Source: Poecilobothrus nobilitatus
Taxonomy: Eukaryota; Arthropoda; Insecta; Diptera; Dolichopodidae
Length of the DNA stretch: 64,000 bases
Assembly (NCBI GenBank): GCA_947095535.1
Contig: OX352773.1
Location: 267,088,515-267,152,514, forward strand
Direction of reading: 5' to 3'
Notes under the pieces: model-generated
Told to the model about the DNA's origin: nothing
Database searches by the model: none
What the model saw: the letters and a program-made list of their open reading frames with translations, nothing else
Made by a program: the position numbers and the translations under genes
Shown here: piece after piece, positions 1-11,276 of the stretch
How positions within the stretch are numbered: position 1 is the first letter of the stretch
Layout: every line of letters begins with the position of its first letter

Positions 1-540
1 GGTGGGGGGCGGTGGGTCTATTTCTCACGGTTTCCGATATAACAGCCTTCAAAGTAATTTAGTTAACTTTTAGAGAAATAACAATCTTCGCCGCTGCATA
101 ATATAGAAGATTCGTTTAAGTGTTGGTAGCTAGCTGAAGTTATGGGTTTTCGCACTAATATTTCAACTTTTATTTATCTTTCATAGTTGAAGAGTTACAA
201 GGTTTTAAATACGAAAAATATCGATATTTTTCACTGTTTTGATAAAATAACTGTAATTAATAACTGTAATTTTAATTTTCAAAATCACCTATTTCGCAGC
301 TTCAATTTAAGTTAATACATTTTTCTCTTATCTTTTATCGTTTTCGAGATAATTATTTAAATATAAACGAATCTTCTACATTATACAGGGGCAAAGATGT
401 TGTTATCTCTTTAAAAATTGAACGAAATTACTTTGAAGGGCGTTATCTCAGAAACCATCCAGAACAATTTTTTTGTTTTTTATAAAACTCTCTATCACTT
501 CTGTTCTTCATGACCTTTTAGTTGCGGACACTCTGTATAT
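1..540. mobile_element. Foldback / MITE-like element with long inverted arms, left side cut by window edge
   Basis: Positions 29-119 and 364-456 are inverted copies of each other. The left arm starts GGTTTCCGATATAAC and ends GAAGATTCGTTTA; the right arm reads TAAACGAATCTTC and ends GAAACC. I estimate about 80% identity over roughly 92 bp, with a few small indels. The central 245 bp is A+T-rich with no reading frame. The right flank ends in TTGCGGACACTCTGTATAT, which looks like a transposon terminus, but its partner would lie before base 1. No transposase is visible, so this is a non-autonomous foldback or MITE. The superfamily is not assignable because neither terminus nor target duplication can be confirmed. 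Confidence 0.6.
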
Positions 541-1577
541 ATCGCTAATATATTTTTATTACATTTTTGGAAAATTTTTTGAATGATAATGAATTCACTG
601 TCACGAATACTTTATGACTCTTTTTTATGACTAAATTATTATACCTGTCATTTAAAAATAATAATGAATACTTGAATATTTTTTTATCAAGAGTTTTCTA
701 TAACTCATTTTTTGTTTTTATTTTGTTACTTGTAGCAACAAACAATTAATTGATTTATTTCATTTTTATTCATATAATAAAAAAAAATCTCATATGCGAT
801 TCTAAATAACATACACGTATACGTATGTATGTATGTATGTATACAAGGCTAGTAAATGTCAAGTCAATTACTTGAAATATATGCATATAAGGATCTATTA
901 GTAATATAAGACACTAATCAATTGTAATTTCCATTAGCGCAATATCAAATTTCAGTACAGGTTAAAAAAAAAAAAATCAGGAAAAAAAAATGAAAAAGAC
1001 AGGTGAAAGCTATTTATTGTTATACATTTATTCTTATTTATTCCATACATCAAAAGAAAACTACAGGAAGGTTTATTTTCTTTTGTGTTAAAAAGGATTT
1101 TATATATGTTATTATATGTATAAAGTGTTAATATTATATATATACGACATCAGTGATAAATTTTTTTATTTAAATAATTTAACAGAATCCTATAATTTAA
1201 TTTAATTAAGTTGAAAAGTTAATTGATTTTATTTTATTTAATGGTTTTTTAATAGAGTTCAACGTTACAAAAGTGTTACAAACAAAATGTATGCATGAAA
1301 TACTAAAAGGAAATAAAATTACACTTCTTTAAATTTCTATTATAAAATTGCCACTCTAATTTTCTTTAATATTTAATATTATTAAATAAAACTTAAGGTA
1401 ATTATTGTCGTTTAAAGTGAGCATATGTATATTTGAATTTCTTTTATTTAGTTAATACACTTTATTTAATATTCTAATACACTATGTCCTACTTAATGAC
1501 TCCCACTTTCACTTTTATTATAAAAGTTTGTGTTGATTTAAATCTATGTATTATACATAGTGGTAATTTTTACATAG
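541..1577. other. A+T-rich noncoding stretch with a TATG microsatellite
   Basis: This stretch contains homopolymer runs and short stop-interrupted frames. The only regular structure is a (TATG)n microsatellite at about 821-843. No gene or RNA was recognised. Confidence 0.6.
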
Positions 1578-3062
1578 TGATTCGAGGAGGATTGTTATCT
1601 TTAAAAGATATGAAGAAATGGCCATTTCGACGTGTGAGATTGTAGCAAATGAAATTGTATTTTCCACATTCACAGAAAAATGATAAAGAACTCTATTTAT
1701 TGATAAACTATAAGTCAATGGTTTTGAAAGAATGATTTTAAAATATTGAAGTACAATTTCAATATTAACAAAATATCTATCCTTTCAAATCTGAATTCAA
1801 TTGATAATATTTGATGCTTCTTTGAACATATACTTAAGTAATGGCTATTATATTCTTAAGTTAAGATCATAAGATTCACTGACGTTTTTAACTAACAAGA
1901 TTTTATCATTTGCAACGTGATTTCAATATTTTAAACCTTTTTTTTAAAAGGATGGTCTGGCGCTATTTTTGCACAAATTATAAAAAGTTTCTTGAAATAA
2001 GGTGAAAGTATCGCAGCGTGTTACATGAAGATATATTATTACATCTAAAAGCTGAGAAGATAATTAGATTTTCAGATCGAATTGATAGAACAGTTGTGAG
2101 TACATCAGTCGTACATCGAAACAATTAAATTTCATATATTTTAAGTACATTTTCATTTTTATAAAATTATTCAAATCGAAAAAAAAAAAGGTTTTAATAA
2201 AATAAATTTTAAAAAAATATTAAATTAAGAAAAACTGATGCTCGAATTAACATCTAAAACAAAAATATTTAAATTTAAATCAAATATAAGATTAGTTTAA
2301 AATTATATAAAAAAAACTTTACAATAAATAATTTTAAGAATAAATTATTCCAATTACATTTCTAACCGAAAATTTTAAACTAAAATAAATTACCAAGTTA
2401 TACAATATTTTCTTTTTTAATTACTGCACAGATTTTGCTTTACTTTTAATTTACCATTTTACCATTTACCATTTATGACATTGAAATATTAGTATGTATA
2501 TTACTATATACTTCTCTTAAACCATGTTACTTTTTAAGCTGATTAATTCAGTTGTTGTGAAAATATTTTTTTAATGGAAACTTTCTATACAATCCATAAT
2601 AAATTTTAATCCATAATACATTTTAACATAGTAAACGTATCACCATTTTTATATAATCAAATAAATTTTATTGCAATTTTTAATGGATTTTTGATGCATG
2701 GGAAAAAAATTGGATTTGTGGTTTTATATAATACTTTGTTTATTGAGTGTTCGTGATAGATATAATTTTCATATACAGGAAGTCAACACAACGCCAGAAT
2801 GTTTATCCAGAATATTACTGAAAGAAATTTAAAAAAAAAAATTAAACTGAATTGAAATTGATTAAACTTTACTGAAAGAAATTTAAAAAAAATTAAATAC
2901 CTTACATTCTTTTTTGCTTTAGACATGCTAGAGAGGTGCGGATTTTTGCTATATGAGCTATGCAGAAGCTGCAAAGATAAAGAGAAAGTGGAATTAATTT
3001 TTCAGCTATTAATGTCCAACTCAAGCTTTAAAAAAGTTCTTGGAGACATTCTTTTTAAATAA
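1578..3062 (+). CDS. Candidate multi-exon gene or decayed gene, 3' end; product unknown
   Basis: Four segments look coding, with more G+C (about 35-40%) and more Cys, Glu, Arg and Asp than the surroundings. Segment 1 (1578-1633) follows TTTTTACATAG, reads IRGGLLSLKDMKKWPFRR and ends before GTGAGA. Segment 2 (about 2009-2095) reads YRSVLHEDILLHLKAEK then IIRFSDRIDRTV and ends before GTGAGT. Segment 3 starts at 2779 after CATATACAG and reads EVNTTPECLSRILLK. Segment 4 (2923-3062) follows TTTTTTGCTTTAG and reads MLERCGFLLYELCRSC, then KDKEKVELIFQLLMSNSS, then FKKVLGDILFK and TAA. Segments 1-2 and 2-3 join in phase 0. Segment 3 joins 4 in phase 1, either at GAAT|GTTTAT (2799/2800, weak) or after CTGAAAG (no GT). 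The segment 2 acceptor is poor in pyrimidines. I recognise no family; the helix-rich tail could suit a HEAT/ARM-like protein. Each ORF is short enough to occur by chance in such DNA, so the case rests on phase, composition and splice signals together. A decayed gene or transposon ORF is possible. Confidence 0.35.
2814..2900. repeat. Short tandem duplication, about 56 bp unit
   Basis: The string TTACTGAAAGAAATTTAAAA occurs at about 2815 and again at about 2871, each followed by an A run and ATTAAA. This is a local tandem duplication inside the presumed last intron of the exon-like series. It may have affected the splice donor there. Confidence 0.6.
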
Positions 3063-4552
3063 CCTTTTCGAATTTTCAAAGGTGAACTTTATTGATTTAC
3101 AGAGTATAACAGCGTGCCTAAAGTGTACAACTGTATAGAATATCGTCTATATGTTAGAATATCGTCCTCATTATGATGAACTTGTCATCTTTTGACAAAA
3201 AAAGGATTTTCTATTTAGCAAGGGATATAAAATTCTAATAGTTTTATTTATTTTATCAACAAACAAATTAATATCTTTTTTAAAGAGAAGAGAAATTTAT
3301 TTATTTCCTAGTATTATTTATTCATTAATTTAACCACTAAAAATAAAATTTTACTTCCTCAGCAATTTTTGTTGAAATAAAAACAAAATTTTTTTTTTTT
3401 TTCTAAACTGAATTTCCACTTTAAACATTTCATTGTTAAACAAAATTTTACCATTCATTTTTAATTTTTTTAATATTCATTGGATATTAAATGTTTTATG
3501 AATTTTTTTTTATTTATTGTATGTTGTGTTGTACAGTATACTAGTAATCACCTATCATGAATTTTTTAAAATATTCAACCCTAGTTTTATTTTCTAACAA
3601 CGAATTTTGATTTTTATCCCCCTTTAACAAGAAAACAACAAACAATACATAAATTTCCTTGAAAACTTGTATTTTAGAAAATTTACAAATTTAGTGGAAA
3701 AATTTAAAAAAAGCATAAAAATGAATAAAATGTTTTTATAACAAAATTTAAATATATGAAAATATTTTTAATATATTATTAAAAAGTTTCATACGTTAAA
3801 AACTTTTAATGTATTCAGTATATACTGGATACATATTATATGGAAGCTTGATATTAATTCAATTACAATTTTGTAGATATTTTATTGATACAGAAAAGTT
3901 TTTATAATATGTTACGAGTGGTTCTTCTTTTCAGCATGTTGGAACTCATCAATAGGCATTGCAATGTTAAAAGTAAAAAATAGACAACTCCCGTTTAAAC
4001 TTCGGATTTATCCTAATACTTTTCTACAAAAATCTTCTGCGACTTATTAGGACAAATCAAAAAACGTTTTTTTTCGTCAGACCTGTTTTAAAATATTATT
4101 GTAAAAAAAAAAGATTATTATTAATTTCTGTCCTCTATCCTCAATCCAATATATAGCTTCACAGACAAGAGCACTTTGCAGGCATCGTACAAATTCTTAA
4201 GGAAATTTAAAGTCACACCCACGATTTTATCAAAATAGCTGATAAAAATAACCTAACAAAAAAAGTTGAGTTAATTACTTCAATAACTCAAATTTTGGAA
4301 AAGAATTCAACTTGACCCAATCGTACAATTTCAAGGAAAAATTATACAACGGTCGAAAAATCTTATAATACTTTAGACATGAAATTAAAACAAAAATGTT
4401 GAAGAATGAACATATTTTTGATACAGCTAAGAATATTACTGCCAAATATTTAGCCTTCTCGTTGTAAAGCTTATTTTTCCCCAATAGATCAGTCTAATAT
4501 CTATAAAGCACCAATTCAACCTAAGTTGGGTAATTAAATAAAATAATTCGCG
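3063..4552. other. A+T-rich noncoding stretch
   Basis: No gene, RNA or repeat was recognised. AAAATAAAATT at about 3340 could serve as a poly(A) signal for the candidate gene ending at 3062. A 69-codon minus-strand frame at 4275-4484 is A+T-driven, rich in F, K, L and I, and resembles nothing I know. Confidence 0.5.
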
Positions 4553-4590
4553 TATTTAAGATGGTCCAATACAAACATCATTCAGTTACC
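4553..4590 (+). promoter_or_regulatory. Candidate TATA + Initiator core promoter
   Basis: TATTTAAG at 4553-4560 lies 31 bases upstream of the A in TCAGTT (A at 4584). TCAGTT is the classical arthropod Initiator, and this spacing is that of a TATA-Inr pair. The following 60 bases are unusually G+C-rich for the window and end near TTAG|GTGTGA at about 4631, a possible splice donor. No open frame follows. It could start a noncoding exon, or be the promoter of a dead element. A chance match is possible. Confidence 0.25.
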
Positions 4591-4599
4591 TAGCGACAA

Positions 4600-6154
4600 A
4601 GTTCAAATTCGCGCCTTTCGCTTATTAGGTGTGACCCACCTGTCGTCGTAAAAAAAAATAAAATTATATTAAACAGGTAAAAATTTAGTCTTATAGCATC
4701 TTACAGCAGTGATAATAAAAAACCTTTACTAAATCACCAACTTCATTAATTTTGAATAAATATCTTAGAACAAAAAGATTATAACAAAATATTTTTAACC
4801 CATTGATTTTGATGTAATCCAGTTCATAATCAATAGATGAATGAAATACTAGAATATTTTTACAAAATATATATATATGTATTAATATTTAAATAAATAA
4901 TATGTAACATAATGTATACAATTTGCACAAATCAAAATGGGGGTATAACCAATTAATTTTCACACTTCATTTTGCCATAAAAAACAATTTTTATATGTAT
5001 AAATTTTCTATTTATTGTAAATTTTTTTGAAAAGAAAAAAAAAACAACATTTGTTTTTTCACTTCCTTTCATGTTAATTAAATATACTGACTTACTTTTC
5101 TATGTAATACTGTTCCCACTATTTAATCTGGTTGTATATTACATATATATATATATATATTTTCTTTTTTTCAAAATTTAAATAAAAACTATTCATGAAT
5201 ACATTTAGACAATATCAGATTTCTAAGTTAAACTTCTTAATTGGATATTGAATTTTATTTATTTAGTTTTGGATTTTATCATTAAACAATAAACGAGCAA
5301 AACGTGTATACAATACAAAATAACATCTAAGTATACAAAATATACTAATGGGAAAATAAAAGTATCGTTACTATTAAATTAAAATACAATTCAATTCGGA
5401 ATCATGCATTTATTATATTTTAAAGGATACAATTAAACTATACGTATATAAAATATATATTTCAACACTTATTTATTTAGAAAAATGTGCATTCTTCATT
5501 TACAACATTAAAATTAAATATTCAAGTTATTTTTTACTATCAAAATCAGAAAGCTAAATTCCATACAAACCATTCCATAAAACTATATAAACTCTGCTTC
5601 CATTTCTAAAAATCTACCAACAATTTTTTCTTAGTTTTATATAATAACTTTCACAGGAAGAATCATATTGTCGAAAAGTACCTAATATCGTATTTTTTCT
5701 TAACATGCAAAAAAAAAAATAAAAAAAAAAAATCATTTGTGTAATTTTTGTTTTTTAAATAAATTTTCTATTTTATTCTTTTTCACTATTGATGAATATT
5801 CAAATTTGTTTAGTGTTTTGGGGTTCTTTCAATTTTATAAAATTGCCGCAACATCATTTTTTTTCTTTTCCCTATTTAATAAATGCGGAAAATGAAAATA
5901 TAAAACTCTAAGTATATATACATATAATAACGATTCAAATATAACTGTTAAAATACAGGATATTTAACAAAAAGAAAAAAAAAAATATATTTATGCAGTT
6001 GAAATGAAAATTCATATTCATAGAAAATAATGGTAAAGTTAAAAATTTAAAATTAAAAAAATTATTTTTAAATTGTTTGTATGGTCTATCCTTATTTAAT
6101 GATAGCAATATGTTTGTATAAAATTATATTTTAGTCCTGTGTTAGTCCTTATAA
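4600..6154. other. A+T-rich noncoding stretch
   Basis: Long poly-A and poly-T runs and a short (AT)n tract at about 5143-5160. No gene or structured repeat was recognised. Confidence 0.6.
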
Positions 6155-6201
6155 AATGTTCTCTTCTAAACCGCTTGCAATTCGATTTAGAAGAGAACAT
6201 T
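6155..6201. repeat. Perfect hairpin, 16 bp arms, 15 nt loop
   Basis: The left arm AATGTTCTCTTCTAAA (6155-6170) is the exact reverse complement of 6186-6201. The loop is CCGCTTGCAATTCGA. There are no flanking target duplications and no T-run or coding neighbours, so a bacterial-type terminator makes no sense here. It most likely arose by a local inverted duplication. Confidence 0.7.
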
Positions 6202-6581
6202 ACATTTACATTACGTTTGAGTCGATATGATTTTTGCCTATTACATTAAAAAAAGCAAAACCTTTCAATAATTACAGAGTAGGTAGACTGGATTTAAAGA
6301 AAGATTTGAGAATTTACTCTATTGATCGTCTTTGTTTTGTTCATTATTTCCTCAAAATGATTCAAATTAAATCCATATATATTTTTTAACATATCCTTTC
6401 AATACCTACATATATATGATTCATTTAATTTCAAAACAATTTTAATATGATTTTAGTTCATATATCTTTAAAGTTTAAATAATTTATTCAAAATGATTGA
6501 CCAAATTAAAAACTAAAGGATATTTCAATTTTAATTTTAAAATAACAAGAAATGATTTGAATGAAAATGATACTGATTCAT

Positions 6582-6750
6582 TTCATTTATTTATTTATTT
6601 ATATTATTGTTTCGAATTACATAGGATATAATGCAACTAAACCATCAACAACTATGTCTGTTACAGGTTTAATATAATATAATAATATTATATTATAAAT
6701 AAAATAATTATAGATGAATTTTTGTTTATATTACATAATATGATATATAT
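6582..6750 (-). mobile_element. SINE-like fragment (family Z), body and TTTA tail
   Basis: A (TTTA)n run at 6582-6601 is followed by a body that aligns by eye with 30465-30600. Both contain ATTACAT, then TATAATGCAA, ACCATC, AACTA or GACTA, a GTTTTTA/GGTTTA block and TTTTGTTTATATTA. Read on the minus strand, the (TAAA)n run is the 3' tail. The tRNA-like head seen at 30645-30690 is missing here, so this copy is 5'-truncated. Confidence 0.45.
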
Positions 6751-8889
6751 TTAAACTATGTATATTTGGTAACAAGGGGAATTTGTTAAGAAAAACTACT
6801 TTTTCAGTTATTTTCCTTACAATTACAAACACTTGCTACTTGTGCAGATTTTATTATGGCACTTGCTTAATCACTAAGCCATCAAAAGCCAAAGTTTTTT
6901 TTTTTGTAACAAACTTTTTATTTCGTTATATGTTTACAATCTTATAATTAATAATAAATAATTAAACTTACAAAAAAAAGTCATAATCTTATACTTATTA
7001 AATTTTTGGTTCTTATTTAAAATTGCATATTTTTAGGATATCTTTAAAAAATTAATTTTCTAGGCAATATACCACATATTATTTTAATAGAAGTATATAA
7101 ACAGAATATTTAAAAAAGTATTTTATCCTTAATATATTTTTTTCTTCATATTTACAATATTATGTTGTTATTCTTTGTTTTCTTTTTTAATCCTTTTGAA
7201 AAATCAATTTTAGCAAAAAATAATAAAAAAATTTATAATGATTTTTGTTTTATTTCCTTTATAATAATTGAACCCACATAATGTTCAAAATAAACAAAAT
7301 AAATCCTTTTAGAGACATTTGACTCTTTTTTTTAGCTTTAAATGTCTTTTAATTTTCTTCATAACAACATTTGGTGACTTAACATTTTTTTGTAAAAAGA
7401 AAAAAAGCAAACCAAAAAATAGTGAGAAAAATTTTCAATTTTCACAACTGTATTTTTTTTCTTTTTAACAATTTTTTCTTTTATTTTTTTAAAACGAGTC
7501 ATTTAAAAAATGTGTTGAATTAAAAAGAAAAGATGAAAATCTAATAAAAAATATTTAAAATGTTAAAGAATTATAAATTACATGTAAGTAGTTATACAAT
7601 TCAAAATAAAGTTTTAAACTATTATTAGTTTATGCCAAGGAAATAAAAAAGATTAAACTATTACAAAAATGAAAATGTAGAAAAATTTTGTTATTTTAAT
7701 TGTAATAAACTTTAATTTTACTTACGAGCAGTTTTTCTTTAGCAAAATTTTTAAAAAGTTTTAAATACTCAATAATTTTAACAGTGACAAAACGAAATCA
7801 GTTTTCAATTTAAATTAAACTATAGTTGAACAGTTTCTTTTAATTTTCTTACCGGATATGCACTTTTTGCACTTATTATATTAAATTATTAGATTATTAT
7901 TATTTAAGAGGTTTAAGTAAAACTGGGACCATTTGATGTAGAGCAATAAGTTGTTGTTTTTACTAAGTAAGTTTTTACCACAGCAATAAGTTGCTAGGTG
8001 CGTATACCTTGCTTAAAGTAAAGCTTCGCAGTTTTTTTAAGTATGTAAAGTCTTCTAGCAAACATAGGCACAATATAAAAAATGTTTCCAAAATAAATAT
8101 TTCCAATAATGTAATTTTAATAAAATACATAAATTTAAAAAATGATTTAATTAAAATCTTTTTTGAGTTAAGCTTGCAAACTAATAAGCTAAATCTGATT
8201 CGATTGGTATTTAACTTATTTTATTCCAATGTAAATTTTTTCATTTGATTTTTCATCGAGTCACATTTGCTTTCGGTAATACTTTTACATTATAGAAATA
8301 ATGGTTTTTATATTCTTAATTGCATAGAATTAAAGTTCTAAAATAAACTGAAAGGTACAAGAATAATCTACAATGACTTTTTGAGGAAAGTATCAAGACT
8401 AATTACATTTTTCTTTGTAAAATTTTATAAAAAACAAAAAAAATATAATGTAACATAATAATATTAACATGATTTCTCTTTTTATTACTAAATAATAATT
8501 AATTATCATGAACAGAAAATTCACTTACACATACGAAAATTCAAACTTTCAACATGGCATATTTTTTTATAACAAAATTGTTAATTTTTAGTTAAGTCAG
8601 TGAAAATAATGATATGGTCAGAGAAAGACAATATAACAATAATTAATAAAAAAAACTTGAAATTCATTTTATGACATTTAACATATTTTATGAACCTACA
8701 TTTTTAAATCGAAAATTTCTTAATAATAACGAATGAAAACATGTAACGTGTAGTTTTTTTGATATTTTAAGATCCCTAATCTAAATTCTAAAATATATAA
8801 ACTATATATGAACTATAAATATCATTCTGGTGTTGATGCGGCAGTAAATTACACTGAATTAGACTATGAGCATATAACTTTAAAAAAAA
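6751..8889. other. A+T-rich noncoding stretch
   Basis: Homopolymer-rich DNA. The 85-codon frame at 7991-8248 is dominated by K, N, I, F and L codons and has no recognisable motif. I do not regard it as a gene. Confidence 0.55.
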
Positions 8890-9194
8890 CAAGTAAATGT
8901 AACAGTAAGTCGATGCAACCGACTTATTAATACCCTACACCTGAATAATTCGAATTAAATTAACAATCCATAAGTGTTTTTGGCAGTGCTTGAACTTCTT
9001 CCCTTTTCTGTCTTATTCAACTCGAATTTCAAGAACGTAAAAGAGGCATCCGCTTGGGATATTCTTGATAAAATTTTAAGTTTCTATCTTAATTATTTTC
9101 GAAGATTGGTAGTCCTTGGGATGTTTGTGTCAGCTACCCGAATTGCCACTCCAATTCATCGAATCCATCTCAGGAACATAAAGAAAACTTGCCA

Positions 9195-11276
9195 GAACAC
9201 CATTCTATTAAATTTAAAGGTTCTACTTTTGTTGGTTTTGGAGATATGCTCGTTGCTCTTGTGCTCGTCCGGAAGTTTCCAAAATACGAACCCATGGTTC
9301 AAATTCTTTCAAATGTCAGTTTTCAATTTTACAGAAAAGGAAACATAACAGAACACCTTTGTACTAAAAATAAAAGTTCTATCTTTGTTGGTTGTGGAGA
9401 TATACTCGTTTGATCTGGGGCTCGTCCGGAAGCTTTCAAGATTTGAACCCATGGACCAAATCCTCACAAATTTCAGAAACATAAATCAAACATGAAGGAA
9501 CACCATTCTGCCTAATTTAAAGGTTATATCTTTGTTGCATTTGGAGATAATATCATTTGCTCTGAGGCTCGTTCGGAAGCTTTCAAAATCCGAACCCAAG
9601 GACCAAATCCTCTCAAATTTCAGAGGCCTAAATCATACATGAAAGAACACCATTATGCCAAAAGTAAAGGTTATATATTTGTTGTTTTTGGAGATAATCT
9701 CATTTGCTCTGGGGCTCGTTCGGAAGCTTCCAAAATCCAAACCCATGGACCACATCCTCTTAAATTTCAGAGACATAAATCAAACACGAAAGAACACCAT
9801 TGTACCCAATTCAAAGGTTCTACCTTTGTTCGTATTGGATATAATCTCATTTGCTCTGCGGCTCGTTCGGAAGCTTCCAAAATTCGAATCCACGGTTCAA
9901 ATTCTTTCAAATTTAAACCCATGGCCAAATCCTCTCAAATTTCAGAGACTTAAATCAAACATGAAAAAACACCATTCGGCCAAATTTAAAGGTTATATAT
10001 ATTTGTTGTTTTTGGAGATAATCTCATTTGCTCTGGGGCTCGTTCGGAAGCTTCCAAAATCCAAACCCATGGACCACATCCTCTTAAATTTTAGAGACAT
10101 AAATCAAAATGGAAGAAACATCATTATAAAAAATTTAAAGGTTCTATCTTTATTGGTTTTGGAGATAATGTTGTTTGCTCTGGGGCTCGTTCGGAAGTTT
10201 CCAAAAGCCGAACCCATGGACCAAATCTTCTCACATTTCAGAGACTTAAATAAAACATGAAAGAACACCACCCTGCCAAATTTAAAGGTTATATCTTTGT
10301 TGGTTTTGGAGATAATCTCATTTGCTCTGGTGCTCGTTCGGAAGCTTCCAAATCCAAACCCATGGACCAAATCCTCTTAAATTTCAGAGGCCTAAATCAT
10401 ACATGAAAGAACACCATTCTGCCAAAAGTAAAGGTTATATTTTTATTGGTTTTGGAGATAATCTCATTTGCTCTGGGGCTCGTTCGGAAGCTTCCAAATC
10501 CAAACCCATGGACCAAATCCTCTTAAATTTCAGAGACATAAATCGAACGGGAAGGAACACCACCCTGCCAAATTTAAAGGTTATATCTTTATTGGTTTTG
10601 GAGATAATCTCATTTGCTCTGGTGCTCGTTCGGAAGCTTCCAAATCCAAACCCATGGACCAAATCCTCTTAAATTTCAGAGGCCTAAATCATACATGAAA
10701 GAACACCACCCTGCCAAATTTAAAGGTTATATCTTTGTTGGTTTTGGAGATAATCTCATTTGCTCTGGTGCTCGTTCGGAAGCTTCCAAATCCAAACCCA
10801 TGGACCAAATCCTCTTAAATTTCAGAGGCCTAAATCATACATGAAAGAACACCATTCTGCCAAAAGTAAAGGTTCTATCTTTATTGGTTTTGGAGATAAT
10901 CTCGTTTGCTCTGGGGCTCGTTCGGAAGTTTCCAAAAGCCGAACCCATGGACCAAATCTTCTCACATTTCAGAGACTTAAATAAAACATGAAAGAACACC
11001 ACCCTGCCAAATTTAAAGGTTCTATCTTTGTTGGTTTTGGAGATAATCTCATTTGCTCTGGTGCTCGTTCGGAAGCTTCCAAAACCCAAACCCATGGACC
11101 AAATCCTCTTAAATTTCAGAGACATAAATCGAACGGGAAGAAACATCATTGTACAAAATTTGAAGGTTCTATCTTTGTTGCTTTTGGAGATAATCTCGTT
11201 TGCGGAGATTATCTCCAAAAGCCCGGAATCATTCGGAAGCTTCCAGAATCCGAACCCATGGACGGATTTTGTCCAG
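9195..11276 (-). repeat. Central tandem repeat array, 14 monomers of about 146 bp
   Basis: Monomers begin with GAACACC or a variant at about 9195, 9351, 9498, 9645, 9792, 9967, 10116, 10263, 10409, 10555, 10701, 10847, 10994 and 11140. From 10263 the spacing is 146-147 bp and the units are nearly identical. Left-hand units are more diverged, and the fifth is 29 bp longer through an internal partial duplication. Shared blocks include TTTGGAGATAATCTCATTTG, GGCTCGTTCGGAAGCTTCCA and ACCCATGGACC. In the right half, units of CCACCCTGCC type and CCATTCTGCC type intermix, which suggests expansion in blocks larger than one unit. Confidence 0.9.
11181..11221. repeat. Perfect palindrome at the array/unique-region junction of family X
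   Basis: CTTTTGGAGATAATCTC (11181-11197) is exactly mirrored at 11205-11221 around a 7-nt loop GTTTGCG. The left arm is normal monomer sequence; the right arm is its inverted copy. The same structure occurs in copy 2 at 21320-21360, so the inversion predates both insertions. Confidence 0.85.

Noticed and set aside
1560..1690. Minus-strand frames reading FFCECGKYNFICYNLTRRNG
   Set aside because: They overlap the plus-strand candidate exon, and no partner exon or splice signals were found on that strand. The plus-strand reading fits the neighbouring segments better.
6155..6201. Reading the hairpin as a rho-independent terminator
   Set aside because: Eukaryotic context, no adjacent gene on either side, and several similar hairpins with unrelated sequence elsewhere.
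10263..11139. Regular direct repeats that might suggest a CRISPR array
   Set aside because: The units are contiguous 146-bp copies without unique spacers, inside a eukaryotic transposable element.
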